From: Puerhibacterium puerhi
Lineage (GTDB): Bacteria > Actinomycetota > Actinomycetes > Actinomycetales > Cellulomonadaceae
Length of the DNA stretch: 64,000 nt
Reading direction: 5' to 3'
NCBI RefSeq assembly: GCF_009846865.1
Contig: NZ_WUWN01000003.1
Location: 124,001 to 188,000, forward strand
The notes below the pieces were generated by a model. The model was not told where the DNA came from. It made no database searches and was given only the letters and a program-made list of their open reading frames with translations. A program made the position numbers and the translations under genes. Of the stretch, positions 1 to 7,945 are shown piece after piece (positions within the stretch are counted from its first letter, which is position 1; each line of letters begins with the position of its first letter).

Positions 1-70
1 CCAGGGTGATCGCCGTCATGCCTGCCGCGGCGGCGGTCAGTCGCCGTCCGGACACCCGGATCGAGCTCAT
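1..70 (-). CDS. N-terminus of a probable exported protein (partial)
   Basis: The reverse strand opens with ATG at 70 and stays open for 23 codons to the window edge. It begins MSSIRVSGRRLTAAAAGMTA: a short stretch with arginines, then an alanine-rich run, which suits a signal peptide. A purine-rich AGAGGGG lies about nine bases before the ATG as ribosome binding site. Too little is visible to name a family. The upstream DNA holds a 20-bp palindrome and repeated GTGAC boxes, so the gene may be under OmpR-type control; that part is inference. Confidence 0.55.
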   Translation of the reverse strand, partial: MSSIRVSGRRLTAAAAGMTAITL

Positions 71-109
71 CTCGTGGTTCCCCTCTCTGGGGCGTGTGCG
101 CGTTCTCCC

Positions 110-129
110 GCGGCCCGACGTCGGGCCGC
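110..129. repeat. 20-bp perfect palindrome in divergent promoter region
   Basis: GCGGCCCGAC followed directly by its exact reverse complement GTCGGGCCGC. It lies between the exported-protein gene (start 70, minus strand) and the flippase-like gene (start 364, plus strand). It could be an operator or an RNA hairpin; nothing in the sequence decides. Confidence 0.5.
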
Positions 130-180
130 CGCGCGCGGCCACGGGGCCGCGGCGCGGGGAGGTTTCTAGCACACCCGTGT

Positions 181-246
181 GTCACCCCCGTCACACATCC
201 GTGTCACACCGGACAGCTGTGACCGCATCGTGACCACAACGTGACC
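181..246. promoter_or_regulatory. Array of six GTGAC boxes, possible OmpR-family response regulator sites
   Basis: GTGACC occurs at 219, 230 and 241, a strict 11-bp period (GTGACC, five bases, GTGACC, five bases, GTGACC). The complementary GTCAC occurs at 181, 190 and 203. One-turn direct repeats of a GTnAC core are the kind of site bound by OmpR-family regulators; actinobacterial MtrA, which controls peptidoglycan hydrolases, is a candidate. The array lies upstream of both divergent genes (70 minus, 364 plus). Confidence 0.4.
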
Positions 247-350
247 GTGAGGCCCTCAGGGCCCGGCAGGACCGTCCGGCAGCTACCGGCGCTGCCGGAT
301 CGTGACCGGCACGACGCGTGCCGCCCCGGCGCTCGCGGGCGCCGCCGACC

Positions 351-356
351 TAGACT
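351..356 (+). promoter_or_regulatory. -10 hexamer TAGACT, leaderless start
   Basis: TAGACT ends seven bases before the ATG at 364, so transcription should begin at or next to the start codon. No Shine-Dalgarno sequence precedes this ATG. It is the main reason for choosing 364 as start. Confidence 0.55.
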
Positions 357-363
357 CGACGGC

Positions 364-3165
364 ATGTCCGACGACAGCGCGGCGGGTACGTCGCCTGCCC
401 GGGCGCAGCGGCCTCCGGTCGTCGAGGTCGGGTCGTTCGTCGGCCCCGACGGCGCGCTGCGGCGCGCCCCGGCCACCGCTGCGAGCACGCACGATGCCCG
501 CTCCGACGCCGCCCCGGCGACGGGGCGGGACGCGGGCGACCCCATCGGCGCCCCGTCCGGCCCCGCCGACTCCCGCCCTGCCGCCCCCGCGTCCGGGCCC
601 GCCGCGGCACCGCAGCGTGGCGGCGGCGGGTCGCACCCGTCGACGACGGCGCTGCAGGCAGTGCTCTTCGGCGACGGCGCCCTCCCGGGCACCGAGCCCG
701 ACCTGGTCCGCGTCGTGGACACCCCGGAGCGCCGGGTACGCCACCCCAGCGACGTGCTCGGCGTGATCGTCTCGGCGGTCGGCGTCGCGCTCGTGCTCGT
801 GCTGTCCGTCGTCGCGCACGGGACCACCGAGGGCGTCACGCAGGACGTGCAGGGCTTCGCCGGCCTGCTCGCGTCGCTGCTGTTCTTCCCCGTCAACGTG
901 CTCGAGGGCATCGTGACGATCATCGTCCCGGTGGCGGTGCTCCTCGAGCTGCTCGCGCGGCGGCTGATGCGCCAGATGGTCGAGTCGATCGCCGCCGCCG
1001 CGCTGGGCCTGGCCCTGGGCCTGCTGGCGCTGTTCCTCGTCACCCAGGTCGGCAGCCCCGAGCTGGTCCGCAGCATGTCGGTGTGGTCGTCGGGCCTGTG
1101 GCAGGTGACCATCCCCGCCTACATCAGCGCGATCGCCGCGCTGCTGACGGTCGCCGGCCCGCGCACGCGGCGCCGCACCGTGCGCTGGTCGTGGAACATC
1201 GTCACGGTCGCGGTGCTCGTCGTGCTCATCACCGGCCAGGTCTCCCTGCCCGGTGTCCTGGTGACGCTGCTGCTCGGCCGCCTGGCCGGGCAGGCCGTGC
1301 AGTACCTGTCCGGCGTGCGCAGCGAGCGCGCCTACGGCCCCGAGCTGGTGCAGGCGGTGCAGCGCGCCGGCTTCCGCCCGGTGGCGCTCGTGCGGGTGCG
1401 CGACCTGGGCGAGGAGGTGCCCGACGGCGGTCCTCGGGACGGCGAGGCCGTCGCGCGCTCGTCGGACCCGGCCGCCGCCGCCCTGACCCGTACCGGGGAC
1501 AACCGCGTCTACGCGATGCTCGACGAGGAGGGTGTGCGCCGCGACGTCGTCGTGCTCGACGGCGACCGGCAGGTGTTCGGCGCGCTGGCCCGCGTCTGGC
1601 GGGTCGTGCGCATGCGCGGGTTCGAGAGCCGCGCGGCGATGTCGCTCAAGGCGGTCGCGGAGCACACCGCCCTGCTGAGCCACGCCGCCGCCGCGGCGGG
1701 CGTGCGCACCCCGCGGCTGCTCGGCGTCGGCATGGCCGCCGACTCGGTGGCGCTGGTGCAGGAGCACGCGCGCGGCGCGGTGGCGCTGCGCGACCTGCCG
1801 GACGCCGCCTTCGCCGGCGAGCGCGGGGACGCCCTGCTCGCCGCGGCCTGGGACCAGCTGCGCCGGGCCCACGCCGTCGGCATCACCCACCACATGCTCA
1901 CGCCGGACACCGTGCTCGTGCACGACGACGACGCGGGCCGTCCGCACGTGTGGCTGACCGGCTGGGAGCTGGGCGAGATCGCCTCCTCGGCGCTGTCGCG
2001 GCGCCTGGACCTCACGCAGATGCTGGCGCTGCTGGCGCTGCGCGTGGGCGCCGAGCGGGCGGTCGCCTCGGCGGTCGCCGCGCTGCCCGACGAGGACATC
2101 GCCGCGATCGGCCCGCTGCTGCAGACCATCGCCCTGCCGCCGGACACCCGCGTGGCGGTGCGGCGCGTCAAGGGGCTGGTCAACGACCTGCGCACCGCCC
2201 TGGTGGAGCGGCTGCCGGAGGCCGACGTGCAGCCCGTGCGGCTGACGCGCTTCGGCGCTCGCACGATCATCACGGCCACGCTGACCGTCGTCGCCGTCGC
2301 CGTCATCGTCACCACGATCAACTTCCAGGAGATCCGCGCTGCGTTCGCCGAGGCCAACCCGTGGTGGGTCGCCGCAGCGTTCGTGCTCGCCACGGCCACG
2401 TGGTTCGGGTCGGCGCTGACCCTGGTGGCGTTCTCCCCCGGCCGCATCCCGGTCTGGCGGGCGACGCTCGTGCAGATGGCGGGCTCCTTCGTGTCGCTGG
2501 CCGCGCCGGCCGGGATCGGCCCGGCGGCGCTCAACCTGCGCATGCTGACCCGCCGGCAGATCACGACGCCGATGGCCGTCGCCACGGTGGGGCTGGTGCA
2601 GGTGTCGCAGTTCGTCGTCACCGTGCTGCTGCTCGTGGTGCTGTCGCTGACCACCGGGTCGGGCAGCCTCGTGTCCCTGCCGTCGACCACGGTGCTCATC
2701 GCCATCGCGCTGGTCGCCGTCGTGGTCGTCGCGCTGCTGCTCGTGCCCGCGATCCGGCGCTGGGCGTGGGAGAAGACGCGCCCCACGATCGAGCAGGTGT
2801 GGCCGCGGCTGTCCCAGGTGCTCGGCCAGCCCGTGCGGCTCGCCCTGGGCCTCGGCGGCAACGTGATCATGACGCTCGGCTACGTGCTGGCGTTCGACGC
2901 GGCGCTCGAGGCGTTCGGCCGCGACCTCGGCATCGTCGACGTGGCGGTCATCTACCTCGTGGGCAACACCCTCGGCGCGCTCGTCCCGACGCCCGGCGGC
3001 ATCGGCGGCGTGGAGGGCGCGCTCACCGCGGGCCTCACCGCCGCCGGCGTCCCCGCCGCGATCGCGCTGTCTGTGACGATGCTCTACCGCGTCGTCTCCT
3101 ACTGGGGCCGGGTGCCCGTGGGCTGGGCGGCGATGCGGTACCTCGAGAAGAAGGGCGACCTCTAG
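364..3165 (+). CDS. Flippase-like membrane protein with internal pseudokinase-like domain
   Basis: Predicted 933 residues. Residues 1-115 are a Pro/Ala-rich, probably disordered cytoplasmic tail. A first block of membrane segments follows (about 130-320), then a soluble region (about 330-630), then a C-terminal block of hydrophobic helices resembling the UPF0104/LPG-synthase transmembrane family, with PTPGGIGGVEGALTAGL typical of its last helices. The soluble part resembles a protein kinase fold (HHMLTPDTVLV near residue 509, TGWE near 533), but the HRD aspartate and the DFG motif are missing, so it is probably a pseudokinase. Likely role: lipid-linked envelope precursor transport or its control. 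Related multi-domain proteins occur in other actinobacteria. No RBS; a leaderless -10 sits upstream. Confidence 0.7.
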   Translation: MSDDSAAGTSPARAQRPPVVEVGSFVGPDGALRRAPATAASTHDARSDAAPATGRDAGDPIGAPSGPADSRPAAPASGPAAAPQRGGGGSHPSTTALQAVLFGDGALPGTEPDLVRVVDTPERRVRHPSDVLGVIVSAVGVALVLVLSVVAHGTTEGVTQDVQGFAGLLASLLFFPVNVLEGIVTIIVPVAVLLELLARRLMRQMVESIAAAALGLALGLLALFLVTQVGSPELVRSMSVWSSGLWQVTIPAYISAIAALLTVAGPRTRRRTVRWSWNIVTVAVLVVLITGQVSLPGVLVTLLLGRLAGQAVQYLSGVRSERAYGPELVQAVQRAGFRPVALVRVRDLGEEVPDGGPRDGEAVARSSDPAAAALTRTGDNRVYAMLDEEGVRRDVVVLDGDRQVFGALARVWRVVRMRGFESRAAMSLKAVAEHTALLSHAAAAAGVRTPRLLGVGMAADSVALVQEHARGAVALRDLPDAAFAGERGDALLAAAWDQLRRAHAVGITHHMLTPDTVLVHDDDAGRPHVWLTGWELGEIASSALSRRLDLTQMLALLALRVGAERAVASAVAALPDEDIAAIGPLLQTIALPPDTRVAVRRVKGLVNDLRTALVERLPEADVQPVRLTRFGARTIITATLTVVAVAVIVTTINFQEIRAAFAEANPWWVAAAFVLATATWFGSALTLVAFSPGRIPVWRATLVQMAGSFVSLAAPAGIGPAALNLRMLTRRQITTPMAVATVGLVQVSQFVVTVLLLVVLSLTTGSGSLVSLPSTTVLIAIALVAVVVVALLLVPAIRRWAWEKTRPTIEQVWPRLSQVLGQPVRLALGLGGNVIMTLGYVLAFDAALEAFGRDLGIVDVAVIYLVGNTLGALVPTPGGIGGVEGALTAGLTAAGVPAAIALSVTMLYRVVSYWGRVPVGWAAMRYLEKKGDL

Positions 3166-3186
3166 CGCGGGTCCCCCGGCGGCGCG

Positions 3187-3210
3187 GCGGCGTCCCGGCG
3201 GGGACGCCGC
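3187..3210. terminator. Hairpin between convergent genes
   Basis: GCGGCGTCCC (3187-3196), loop GGCG, then GGGACGCCGC: a perfect 10-bp stem. A second overlapping stem follows up to about 3232. It sits between the stop codons of the flippase-like gene (3165) and the minus-strand gene (3235), so it probably serves as a bidirectional terminator, although no T-run is present. Confidence 0.55.
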
Positions 3211-3234
3211 GGCGTCCGGGCGGGGACGCCGCGC

Positions 3235-3705
3235 TCAGTCCTCCTCGCGGTCCGCGACGGTGCCGTCCCAGCCCGGCAGGAGCCGGTCGAGCGCCGCGTG
3301 CCGCTCGGTGCTCCAGCGGCCCGGCCGGTCCGGGTCGGCGGCCGCCGCCCGCTGGTCGTGCAGCCATCGCCCCAGGCGCGCGGTCTCGGGGTCGGCGGCG
3401 CGCTTGGACGGCCACGCCCCGGTCGCCGCGCGGTACGCCGCGACGGCGCGCGCGTTGAGGTTCCAGCGCATCATGTGCGGGTCGCGCCACCCGGGCAGGG
3501 CGTCGTCGAGCCGGCGCACCTGGTCCTCGGTCAGCGCCCGGCCGGCGAAGCTCCCGGTCCACCGCTTGCGCTGGCGCGCGAACCACCAGGCGAGGGCGCG
3601 CTCGGCGTCGGCGCCCGCGCTGGACGACGGCAGGCGGCCGCGCTCGGCGACGAACCGCACGAGCGCCTCCAGGCTGTCCGTCCAGGCGTCGGGCACGGAG
3701 CGCAT
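3235..3705 (-). CDS. Helicase-associated domain protein
   Basis: 156 residues from ATG at 3705. It consists of two copies of a Trp-rich three-helix module of the helicase-associated (HA) type: W..SLEALVRF....GRLP......ER.LAWWFARQRKRW (about 8-75) and a second NARAVAAYRAATGAWPS....RLGRWLHDQR module (about 82-150). HA modules occur in tandem at the ends of large actinobacterial helicases and are thought to bind nucleic acid; here they form a free-standing small protein with no helicase nearby. The open frame continues upstream to 3825, but the extra N-terminus is Arg/Pro-rich and unlike a domain. Convergent with the preceding gene. Confidence 0.6.
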   Translation of the reverse strand: MRSVPDAWTDSLEALVRFVAERGRLPSSSAGADAERALAWWFARQRKRWTGSFAGRALTEDQVRRLDDALPGWRDPHMMRWNLNARAVAAYRAATGAWPSKRAADPETARLGRWLHDQRAAAADPDRPGRWSTERHAALDRLLPGWDGTVADREED

Positions 3706-3938
3706 GGTGGTCGAGCCTCCGGGGGCGTCGAGTGAGGGAGCCGGGCCGGCACGCCGGCGCGGGGCCTCGCACGGGGAGGCCACCCCGCTCCGGGCGCGCG
3801 CTTGCCGGTTGCCGGAGGAGAGCACATCGGGAAAACCGCCGGCAGGCCCGCCCAGCGGCGGAAATTCATCAACGCTTCATCCACCCGGGCGGGTGCTTCG
3901 GCCCATTTGTCCCTGGGGACGCTTGGCAGGATCCAAGG

Positions 3939-5558
3939 GTGACCCATCCGGTGACGGACGGCGGCGACCAGGCGGTGCGCGCCGCGCTCACGTCGGGCGG
4001 CCTCACGGCCGTGGAGGAGCTCTTCGACGAGCTCTGGTTCGACCTGCCCGACCGGTTCGCGCGGGAGGTCGTCGCCGCCACGCGTACGGTCGGCCCCGAC
4101 GAGCTCGACCGGCGTCCCCGGCTGCTCCAGGCGGTGTTCCTGTCCGAGTACCGCCTCGGCTACGGGGCCGGCGATCCGGAGCTGCGCAAGGTCGTGCAGT
4201 TCTACCGGGACCAGGGCCGCCGGTACAGCCTGCGGCTGTCGTCGGTGCGCAGCGCTGACCTGCTCACCGCCGGGACCATGGCCGTGATCTCGGCCCGGCT
4301 GCAGGGCGACCTCGAGGCCTCCGAGCGCATCGGGTCCTGGGTGGACAAGCAGCTGACGCTCGGCGGCGGCCGCCGGATCGTGCCCGTCGGCAGGACGGAG
4401 GTCCCCGCCCGGCCCGGGTGGCTCGCGACCGAGCGGGGCCTCACCGCCACCCTGGCCGGCCGGCTCGACCACGCCGTCCAGCTCTACCAGCAGGCCCGCG
4501 CGCAGGCCGGCCGCCCGCCCCGCGCCCACTACGCGGGGGCCAACGCCGTCGCGAACCTGGCCCTGCTCGCCGCGTACCGGGGCCACCTCGACCTGGCGAA
4601 CCGGTGGCTGGACGAGCTCGACGGCCTCGGGGCGGTCCCGGCGTGGACCGAGCACCTCACCACCGTGGGCGCGAAGATCGCCCGCGCCCTGGTGGCCGTC
4701 GAGGAGCTGGACCAGGCCGCCGCCGAGGCGTACCTGGCGCAGGCGGGCAGCGCGACGCAGAGCGTCGAGCTGTGGCCGTTCCTGGCCTACGCGCACGCCC
4801 TGCGCGACGCGGTGTGGGGCGACCCGCACTCGGGCCTCGCCCGGCTCGACGAGGCGCGCTTCAGCCACGGCGCCGAGGGCGCCGACGTCCCGGCGATGAC
4901 CGGCGAGCTGCTCGCGCGCGCCGAGGGCGTCCTGCTGGCCCGGGCCCAGGCGGTCAGCCGGCTCGTCCACCTGCGCGACGAGCGGCACCACGAGGACACG
5001 CTGGGATTCTGCGCCGCCTGGGCCTACCTGCGGGCGGGCCAGCACCACAAGGCGGTCCAGGCGGCGGTGCAGGGACTCCAGGCCGGCCCGCGCCGGGTCT
5101 CGGACGTCGTCGGGCTCCACGCCACGCTGGCGGTCGCGCACCTGCGCCTGGGCCGGACCGACCGCGCGGCGACGGCGTTCACCTCGGCCGTCCACGCGCG
5201 GTCGGGCCCTCGCCACCTGCTGCCCTTCATCGGCCTCGACCCCGCGGACCTGCGCCGGCTGTCGGCGGCGGCCGGGCTCGAGATCGACCTCCCGCTGCCG
5301 GTCTGGCGCTCGGCGACGGGCGCGGCCGACGTCGCCGCGGCCCCCGTCCGGCTCACCCCCCGTGAGCACGCCGTGCTGGCGGGCCTCAGCGACGGCAGCA
5401 CCGCGGCGAAGGTCGCCGCGTCCCTCGGCGTCGCCCCCACCACGGTGCGCACGCAGATCCGCAGCATCTACAAGAAGCTCGGGGCGTCCTCCCGCCAGGA
5501 GGCGCTGGCGCGCGCCCACGACCTGGGGCTCGTGCCCTCCCGGCCGATCGGTCGCTGA
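3939..5558 (+). CDS. LuxR-family transcriptional regulator
   Basis: 539 residues from GTG at 3939. The C-terminus (from about residue 470) is a LuxR/GerE helix-turn-helix: LTPREHAVLAGLSDGSTAAK.AA.LGV..TTVRTQI.SIYKKLGASSR. The 470 residues before it are helical with repeated Ala/Leu-rich pairs (LA.RLDHAVQLYQQARAQ, LALLAAYRGHLDLANRWL), like the TPR-like sensor part of MalT/LAL regulators, but no Walker A motif is visible, so this is the ATPase-less type. A CAGGAT hexamer ends six bases before GTG, weaker than the TAnnnT boxes elsewhere but with the same spacing. Ligand and targets are unknown; it stands alone between divergent and convergent neighbours. Confidence 0.75.
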   Translation: MTHPVTDGGDQAVRAALTSGGLTAVEELFDELWFDLPDRFAREVVAATRTVGPDELDRRPRLLQAVFLSEYRLGYGAGDPELRKVVQFYRDQGRRYSLRLSSVRSADLLTAGTMAVISARLQGDLEASERIGSWVDKQLTLGGGRRIVPVGRTEVPARPGWLATERGLTATLAGRLDHAVQLYQQARAQAGRPPRAHYAGANAVANLALLAAYRGHLDLANRWLDELDGLGAVPAWTEHLTTVGAKIARALVAVEELDQAAAEAYLAQAGSATQSVELWPFLAYAHALRDAVWGDPHSGLARLDEARFSHGAEGADVPAMTGELLARAEGVLLARAQAVSRLVHLRDERHHEDTLGFCAAWAYLRAGQHHKAVQAAVQGLQAGPRRVSDVVGLHATLAVAHLRLGRTDRAATAFTSAVHARSGPRHLLPFIGLDPADLRRLSAAAGLEIDLPLPVWRSATGAADVAAAPVRLTPREHAVLAGLSDGSTAAKVAASLGVAPTTVRTQIRSIYKKLGASSRQEALARAHDLGLVPSRPIGR

Positions 5559-5586
5559 CGGCCGCGCCGGCCCGTCGGCGCTCGCC

Positions 5587-5610
5587 GCCGCGGGCCCGTC
5601 GGGCCGCGGC
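5587..5610. terminator. GC-rich hairpin between convergent genes
   Basis: GCCGCGGGCCC (5587-5597), GTC loop, GGGCCGCGGC (5601-5610), a stem with one bulged base. It lies in the 59-bp gap between the LuxR gene stop (5558) and the copper-binding gene stop (5618). Confidence 0.45.
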
Positions 5611-5617
5611 CCCCGGC

Positions 5618-6019
5618 TCAGCCGATGCTGTCGAGGAGCGCGACGCACGCCTCCTCGCAGGCCCGGCAGGCCTGCGCGCACACCTTGCAGTGCTCGTGCA
5701 TCTCGGCGTGCGAGGCGCACTCGTCGCCGCACGCGCGGCAGACCTGGACGCAGGCGCCCAGCACCGCGCGCGTGACGCTCGCGTCGTAGGCGGTGTGGCG
5801 GGACAGCACCCGGGCCGTGGTGTCGCAGACGTCCGCGCAGTCGAGGTCCGTGCGGACGCACCTGCGCAGGTCGGCCACCATGTCCTCGCTCAGGCAGGCG
5901 TCGGCGCACGCGGTGCACGCCTGCGCGCACGCCACGAGGGCGTCGACGGCGTGCGCGAGCAGGTCGCGGTCGAGGCCGATCTCGCCGGGGTGGGCGTCGA
6001 TCATCGCGCTGGTGTGCAT
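5618..6019 (-). CDS. Four-helix-bundle copper-binding protein (Csp/DUF326 type)
   Basis: 133 residues with 16 cysteines arranged on helices, for example ACAQACTACADAC, GACVQVCRACGDEC and CKVCAQACRACEEAC, plus His-containing HAEMHEHC. This Cys-lined four-helix bundle is the signature of the cytosolic copper storage protein/DUF326 family, whose inward-facing Cys residues bind many Cu(I) ions. There is no signal peptide, so cytosolic storage or buffering is likely. The start at 6019 has AGGAG about seven bases upstream. A CopC-type exported copper protein is encoded 1.2 kb away, suggesting a local copper-handling theme. Confidence 0.85.
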   Translation of the reverse strand: MHTSAMIDAHPGEIGLDRDLLAHAVDALVACAQACTACADACLSEDMVADLRRCVRTDLDCADVCDTTARVLSRHTAYDASVTRAVLGACVQVCRACGDECASHAEMHEHCKVCAQACRACEEACVALLDSIG

Positions 6020-6163
6020 GGCTGCTCCTGGGCTCGACCGGGTCACCCTCCCGACCGCCGCGGCAGCGGCCCGGCGCGGGCGTCGTCCTCTCGACGCTAA
6101 CGACGCCGTGCGGCGCCCGCACGCGCGGCGGCCGCAGAAGTCGTGACCGCCCGGCACCCCGTC

Positions 6164-6169
6164 TAACGT
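6164..6169 (+). promoter_or_regulatory. -10 hexamer TAACGT, leaderless start
   Basis: TAACGT ends six bases before ATG at 6176. No Shine-Dalgarno sequence lies between them, so the VOC mRNA is probably leaderless. Confidence 0.55.
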
Positions 6170-6175
6170 GGGGGA

Positions 6176-6562
6176 ATGTTCCTGGGGTCGCAGGTGAACC
6201 TGTATGCGGACGACGTCGAGCGGGTCGTCCACTTCTACGCCAAGCTCGGCTTCGTGGAGACCTACCGGCACGGCCCGGAGGGCTCGCCGCGGCACGTGGA
6301 GGTCAAGGGCCCGGGGCTCGTGCTGGGGATCGCGTCCCCGCAGGCGGCCCTGGAGGAGCACGGGCTCGACGTCTCCCAGGACGGCGCCGCCATGGAGATC
6401 GTGCTGTGGTGCGAGGACCTGGACGTCGCCTACGCCGCCGCGCTCGACGCCGGCGCCGTCGTGCTGCGCGAGCCGCACGTGTTCCAGGACGGGCGGCTGC
6501 GGGTGGCGTGGGTCGCCGACCCGGCCGGCAACCCGCTGGAGCTGGTGCAGCAGCTGCGCTGA
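6176..6562 (+). CDS. VOC/glyoxalase superfamily protein
   Basis: 128 residues, the length of a two-module VOC protein. It starts MFLGSQVNLYADDVERVVHFYAKLGF, the usual first beta-alpha module, and ends with VAWVADPAGNPLELVQQL, the typical closing strand with a metal-ligand-like Glu. VOC proteins cover glyoxalases, dioxygenases and resistance proteins, and the substrate cannot be told from sequence. Divergent from the copper-binding gene and convergent with hup. Confidence 0.8.
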   Translation: MFLGSQVNLYADDVERVVHFYAKLGFVETYRHGPEGSPRHVEVKGPGLVLGIASPQAALEEHGLDVSQDGAAMEIVLWCEDLDVAYAAALDAGAVVLREPHVFQDGRLRVAWVADPAGNPLELVQQLR

Positions 6563-6603
6563 CCGCCGTCGGCCACCGGCTCCGTCGCCACCGCGGCCCG
6601 GCC

Positions 6604-6648
6604 GCCGGTCCGTTCCCGGAGCGCGACCCGGGCGCCGGTCCGTTCCCG
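6604..6648. repeat. 15-bp direct repeat, 30-bp period
   Basis: GCCGGTCCGTTCCCG occurs at 6604-6618 and again at 6634-6648, just after the VOC stop codon. Function unknown. Confidence 0.5.
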
Positions 6649-6670
6649 AACCGCGGCCGCCCGCGGACGC

Positions 6671-6709
6671 CGAGAGGCCCGCCCCGCACGACGCGGGACG
6701 GGCCTCTCG
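6671..6709. terminator. Bidirectional terminator between VOC gene and hup
   Basis: CGAGAGGCCCG (6671-6681) pairs exactly with CGGGCCTCTCG (6699-6709); the 17-base loop can extend the pairing further. On the plus strand the stem is followed by CTCTCGCTG. It lies between two convergent stop codons (6562 and 6737). Confidence 0.75.
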
Positions 6710-6736
6710 CTCTCGCTGACCGGGGTCAGCGCGAGG

Positions 6737-7018
6737 TTACTGGGCGACGGCCTTCTTCAGCAGCGAGCCGGCCGAGACCTTGACGCCGTAGCCGGCGGGG
6801 ATCTGGATCTCCTCGCCCGTGCGCGGGTTGCGGCCCGTGCGGGCGGCGCGCTCGACGCGCTCGACCGCGAGCAGACCGGTGACCTTGACGGCCTCGCCCT
6901 TGCCGAGGGACTCGATCAGCACCTCCTGGAACGCGTTGAGGGCGTTCTCCGCGTCCGCCTTGGTGAGGCCGGACTTGGCAGCGATCGCCGAGACGAGCTC
7001 GGACTTGTTGAGCGACAT
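6737..7018 (-). CDS. hup: HU family nucleoid DNA-binding protein
   Basis: 93 residues, the full length of classical HU. It reads MSLNKSELVSAIAAKSGLTK at the start and has the DNA-binding beta-arm signature GRNPRTGEEIQIPAGYGVKVSAGS. It lacks the long Lys/Ala/Pro tail of mycobacterial HupB, so it is a short HU. HU bends and compacts DNA as a dimer. GGAGAAGGGA lies seven or so bases before the ATG as a strong ribosome binding site, as expected for a highly expressed gene. Transcribed alone, with its own promoter and terminator. Confidence 0.95.
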   Translation of the reverse strand: MSLNKSELVSAIAAKSGLTKADAENALNAFQEVLIESLGKGEAVKVTGLLAVERVERAARTGRNPRTGEEIQIPAGYGVKVSAGSLLKKAVAQ

Positions 7019-7111
7019 GCGGATCCCTTCTCCAGTTCACGCCGCACGGCGGGTGCCGTGGAGCGTCACGTTCAGCGCCTTCCACGGCCCGAGGGCGGGA
7101 AGTCGAGGGAC

Positions 7112-7140
7112 ACACTAGGGAATCGGCGCGGATTTCCGCG
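7112..7140 (-). promoter_or_regulatory. Putative hup promoter with CGCGGA-TT-TCCGCG palindrome
   Basis: On the minus strand a TAGTGT -10 hexamer lies at 7117-7112. About ten bases upstream of it, at 7127-7140, is CGCGGA, two bases, TCCGCG, spanning the expected -35 region. The palindrome could be an operator. No clear -35 hexamer is seen. Confidence 0.35.
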
Positions 7141-7235
7141 ACTCTGCGCCCCTGTGTCTGCCGTTGTGTCGTGCCGGTTCCGCGTCGATCCTGTGGACGG
7201 ACCACCCCGCGGGCCCCCGGCGCCCGGTGACACCC

Positions 7236-7919
7236 TCAGCGCTCGGCGGGCCCGTCCTCGCGCCGCGCGGCCTGGCTGATCGCGGCCCTGCGGCGGGCCG
7301 CCGTCACCGCCGCCGTCCCGCCGGCGACCAGGAGGGCCAGCAGGCCGAGCACCGCCCACGGCCCGGTCACGCCGCCGCCCTCGTGGCCGGCGTGGGTGCC
7401 CGCGGCCGGGGCCGCCGCGGCCGACGAGGTCGCCGACGGCGTCGGCGCGGCGGCGGACGACGCGGCGGCGGACGGCGAGGCGGCGGACGGCGACGGCGAG
7501 GCCGCGCCGTCGAGCGTGAAGCCGAGCGCGCCCTCGATCGGGTGCCCGTCGGAGGACACGACGCGCCAGGCGACCGTGTACGCGCCCGCCGGGAGGTCGG
7601 CCGGGAGCGCTGCGACGACCTGCGTGCCCGCGACCTCCGGCGCACCCGCGTCGACCGGGGCGCCGGACGCGTCGGTGACCACCACCTGCGTCCCCGTGGG
7701 GATCACCTCGCCGCTGAACTCCAGCGTGACGGCGGCCGGTGGCGCACCCAGCACCGCGCCGTCCGCGGGGTCGGAGGAGACGAGACTGTCGTGCGCACCG
7801 GCCGGGGCGGCGGCCAGCGCGCCGCCGACCAGCGCGGCGAGCACGACGAGGAGCGGACGCAGGAGCGCGACGGGCGCAGGGCGGCGCCGCGCGACGGCGT
7901 CGAGAACGGCGACGGGCAT
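7236..7919 (-). CDS. CopC-domain copper resistance/transport protein, membrane-anchored
   Basis: 227 residues. A signal peptide (1-42) ends APAGA, which would leave H43 as first residue of the mature protein (HDSLVSSDPADGAVL), the position of the CopC copper-ligand histidine. The second ligand site is visible as SSDGHPIEG. The domain is followed by a Ser/Ala/Pro linker, a THAGHEGG stretch, one membrane helix and a basic cytoplasmic tail, the usual build of actinobacterial CopC proteins. They carry Cu(II) outside the membrane, usually with CopD, which is not in this window. The start at 7919 is supported by a -10 hexamer seven bases upstream. Confidence 0.88.
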   Translation of the reverse strand: MPVAVLDAVARRRPAPVALLRPLLVVLAALVGGALAAAPAGAHDSLVSSDPADGAVLGAPPAAVTLEFSGEVIPTGTQVVVTDASGAPVDAGAPEVAGTQVVAALPADLPAGAYTVAWRVVSSDGHPIEGALGFTLDGAASPSPSAASPSAAASSAAAPTPSATSSAAAAPAAGTHAGHEGGGVTGPWAVLGLLALLVAGGTAAVTAARRRAAISQAARREDGPAER

Positions 7920-7926
7920 GGCCTCG

Positions 7927-7932
7927 ACCCTA
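7927..7932 (-). promoter_or_regulatory. -10 hexamer TAGGGT, leaderless start of CopC gene
   Basis: On the minus strand TAGGGT ends seven bases before ATG at 7919, with no ribosome binding site in the gap. Confidence 0.55.
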
Positions 7933-7945
7933 GGGCGCGGCGCGG

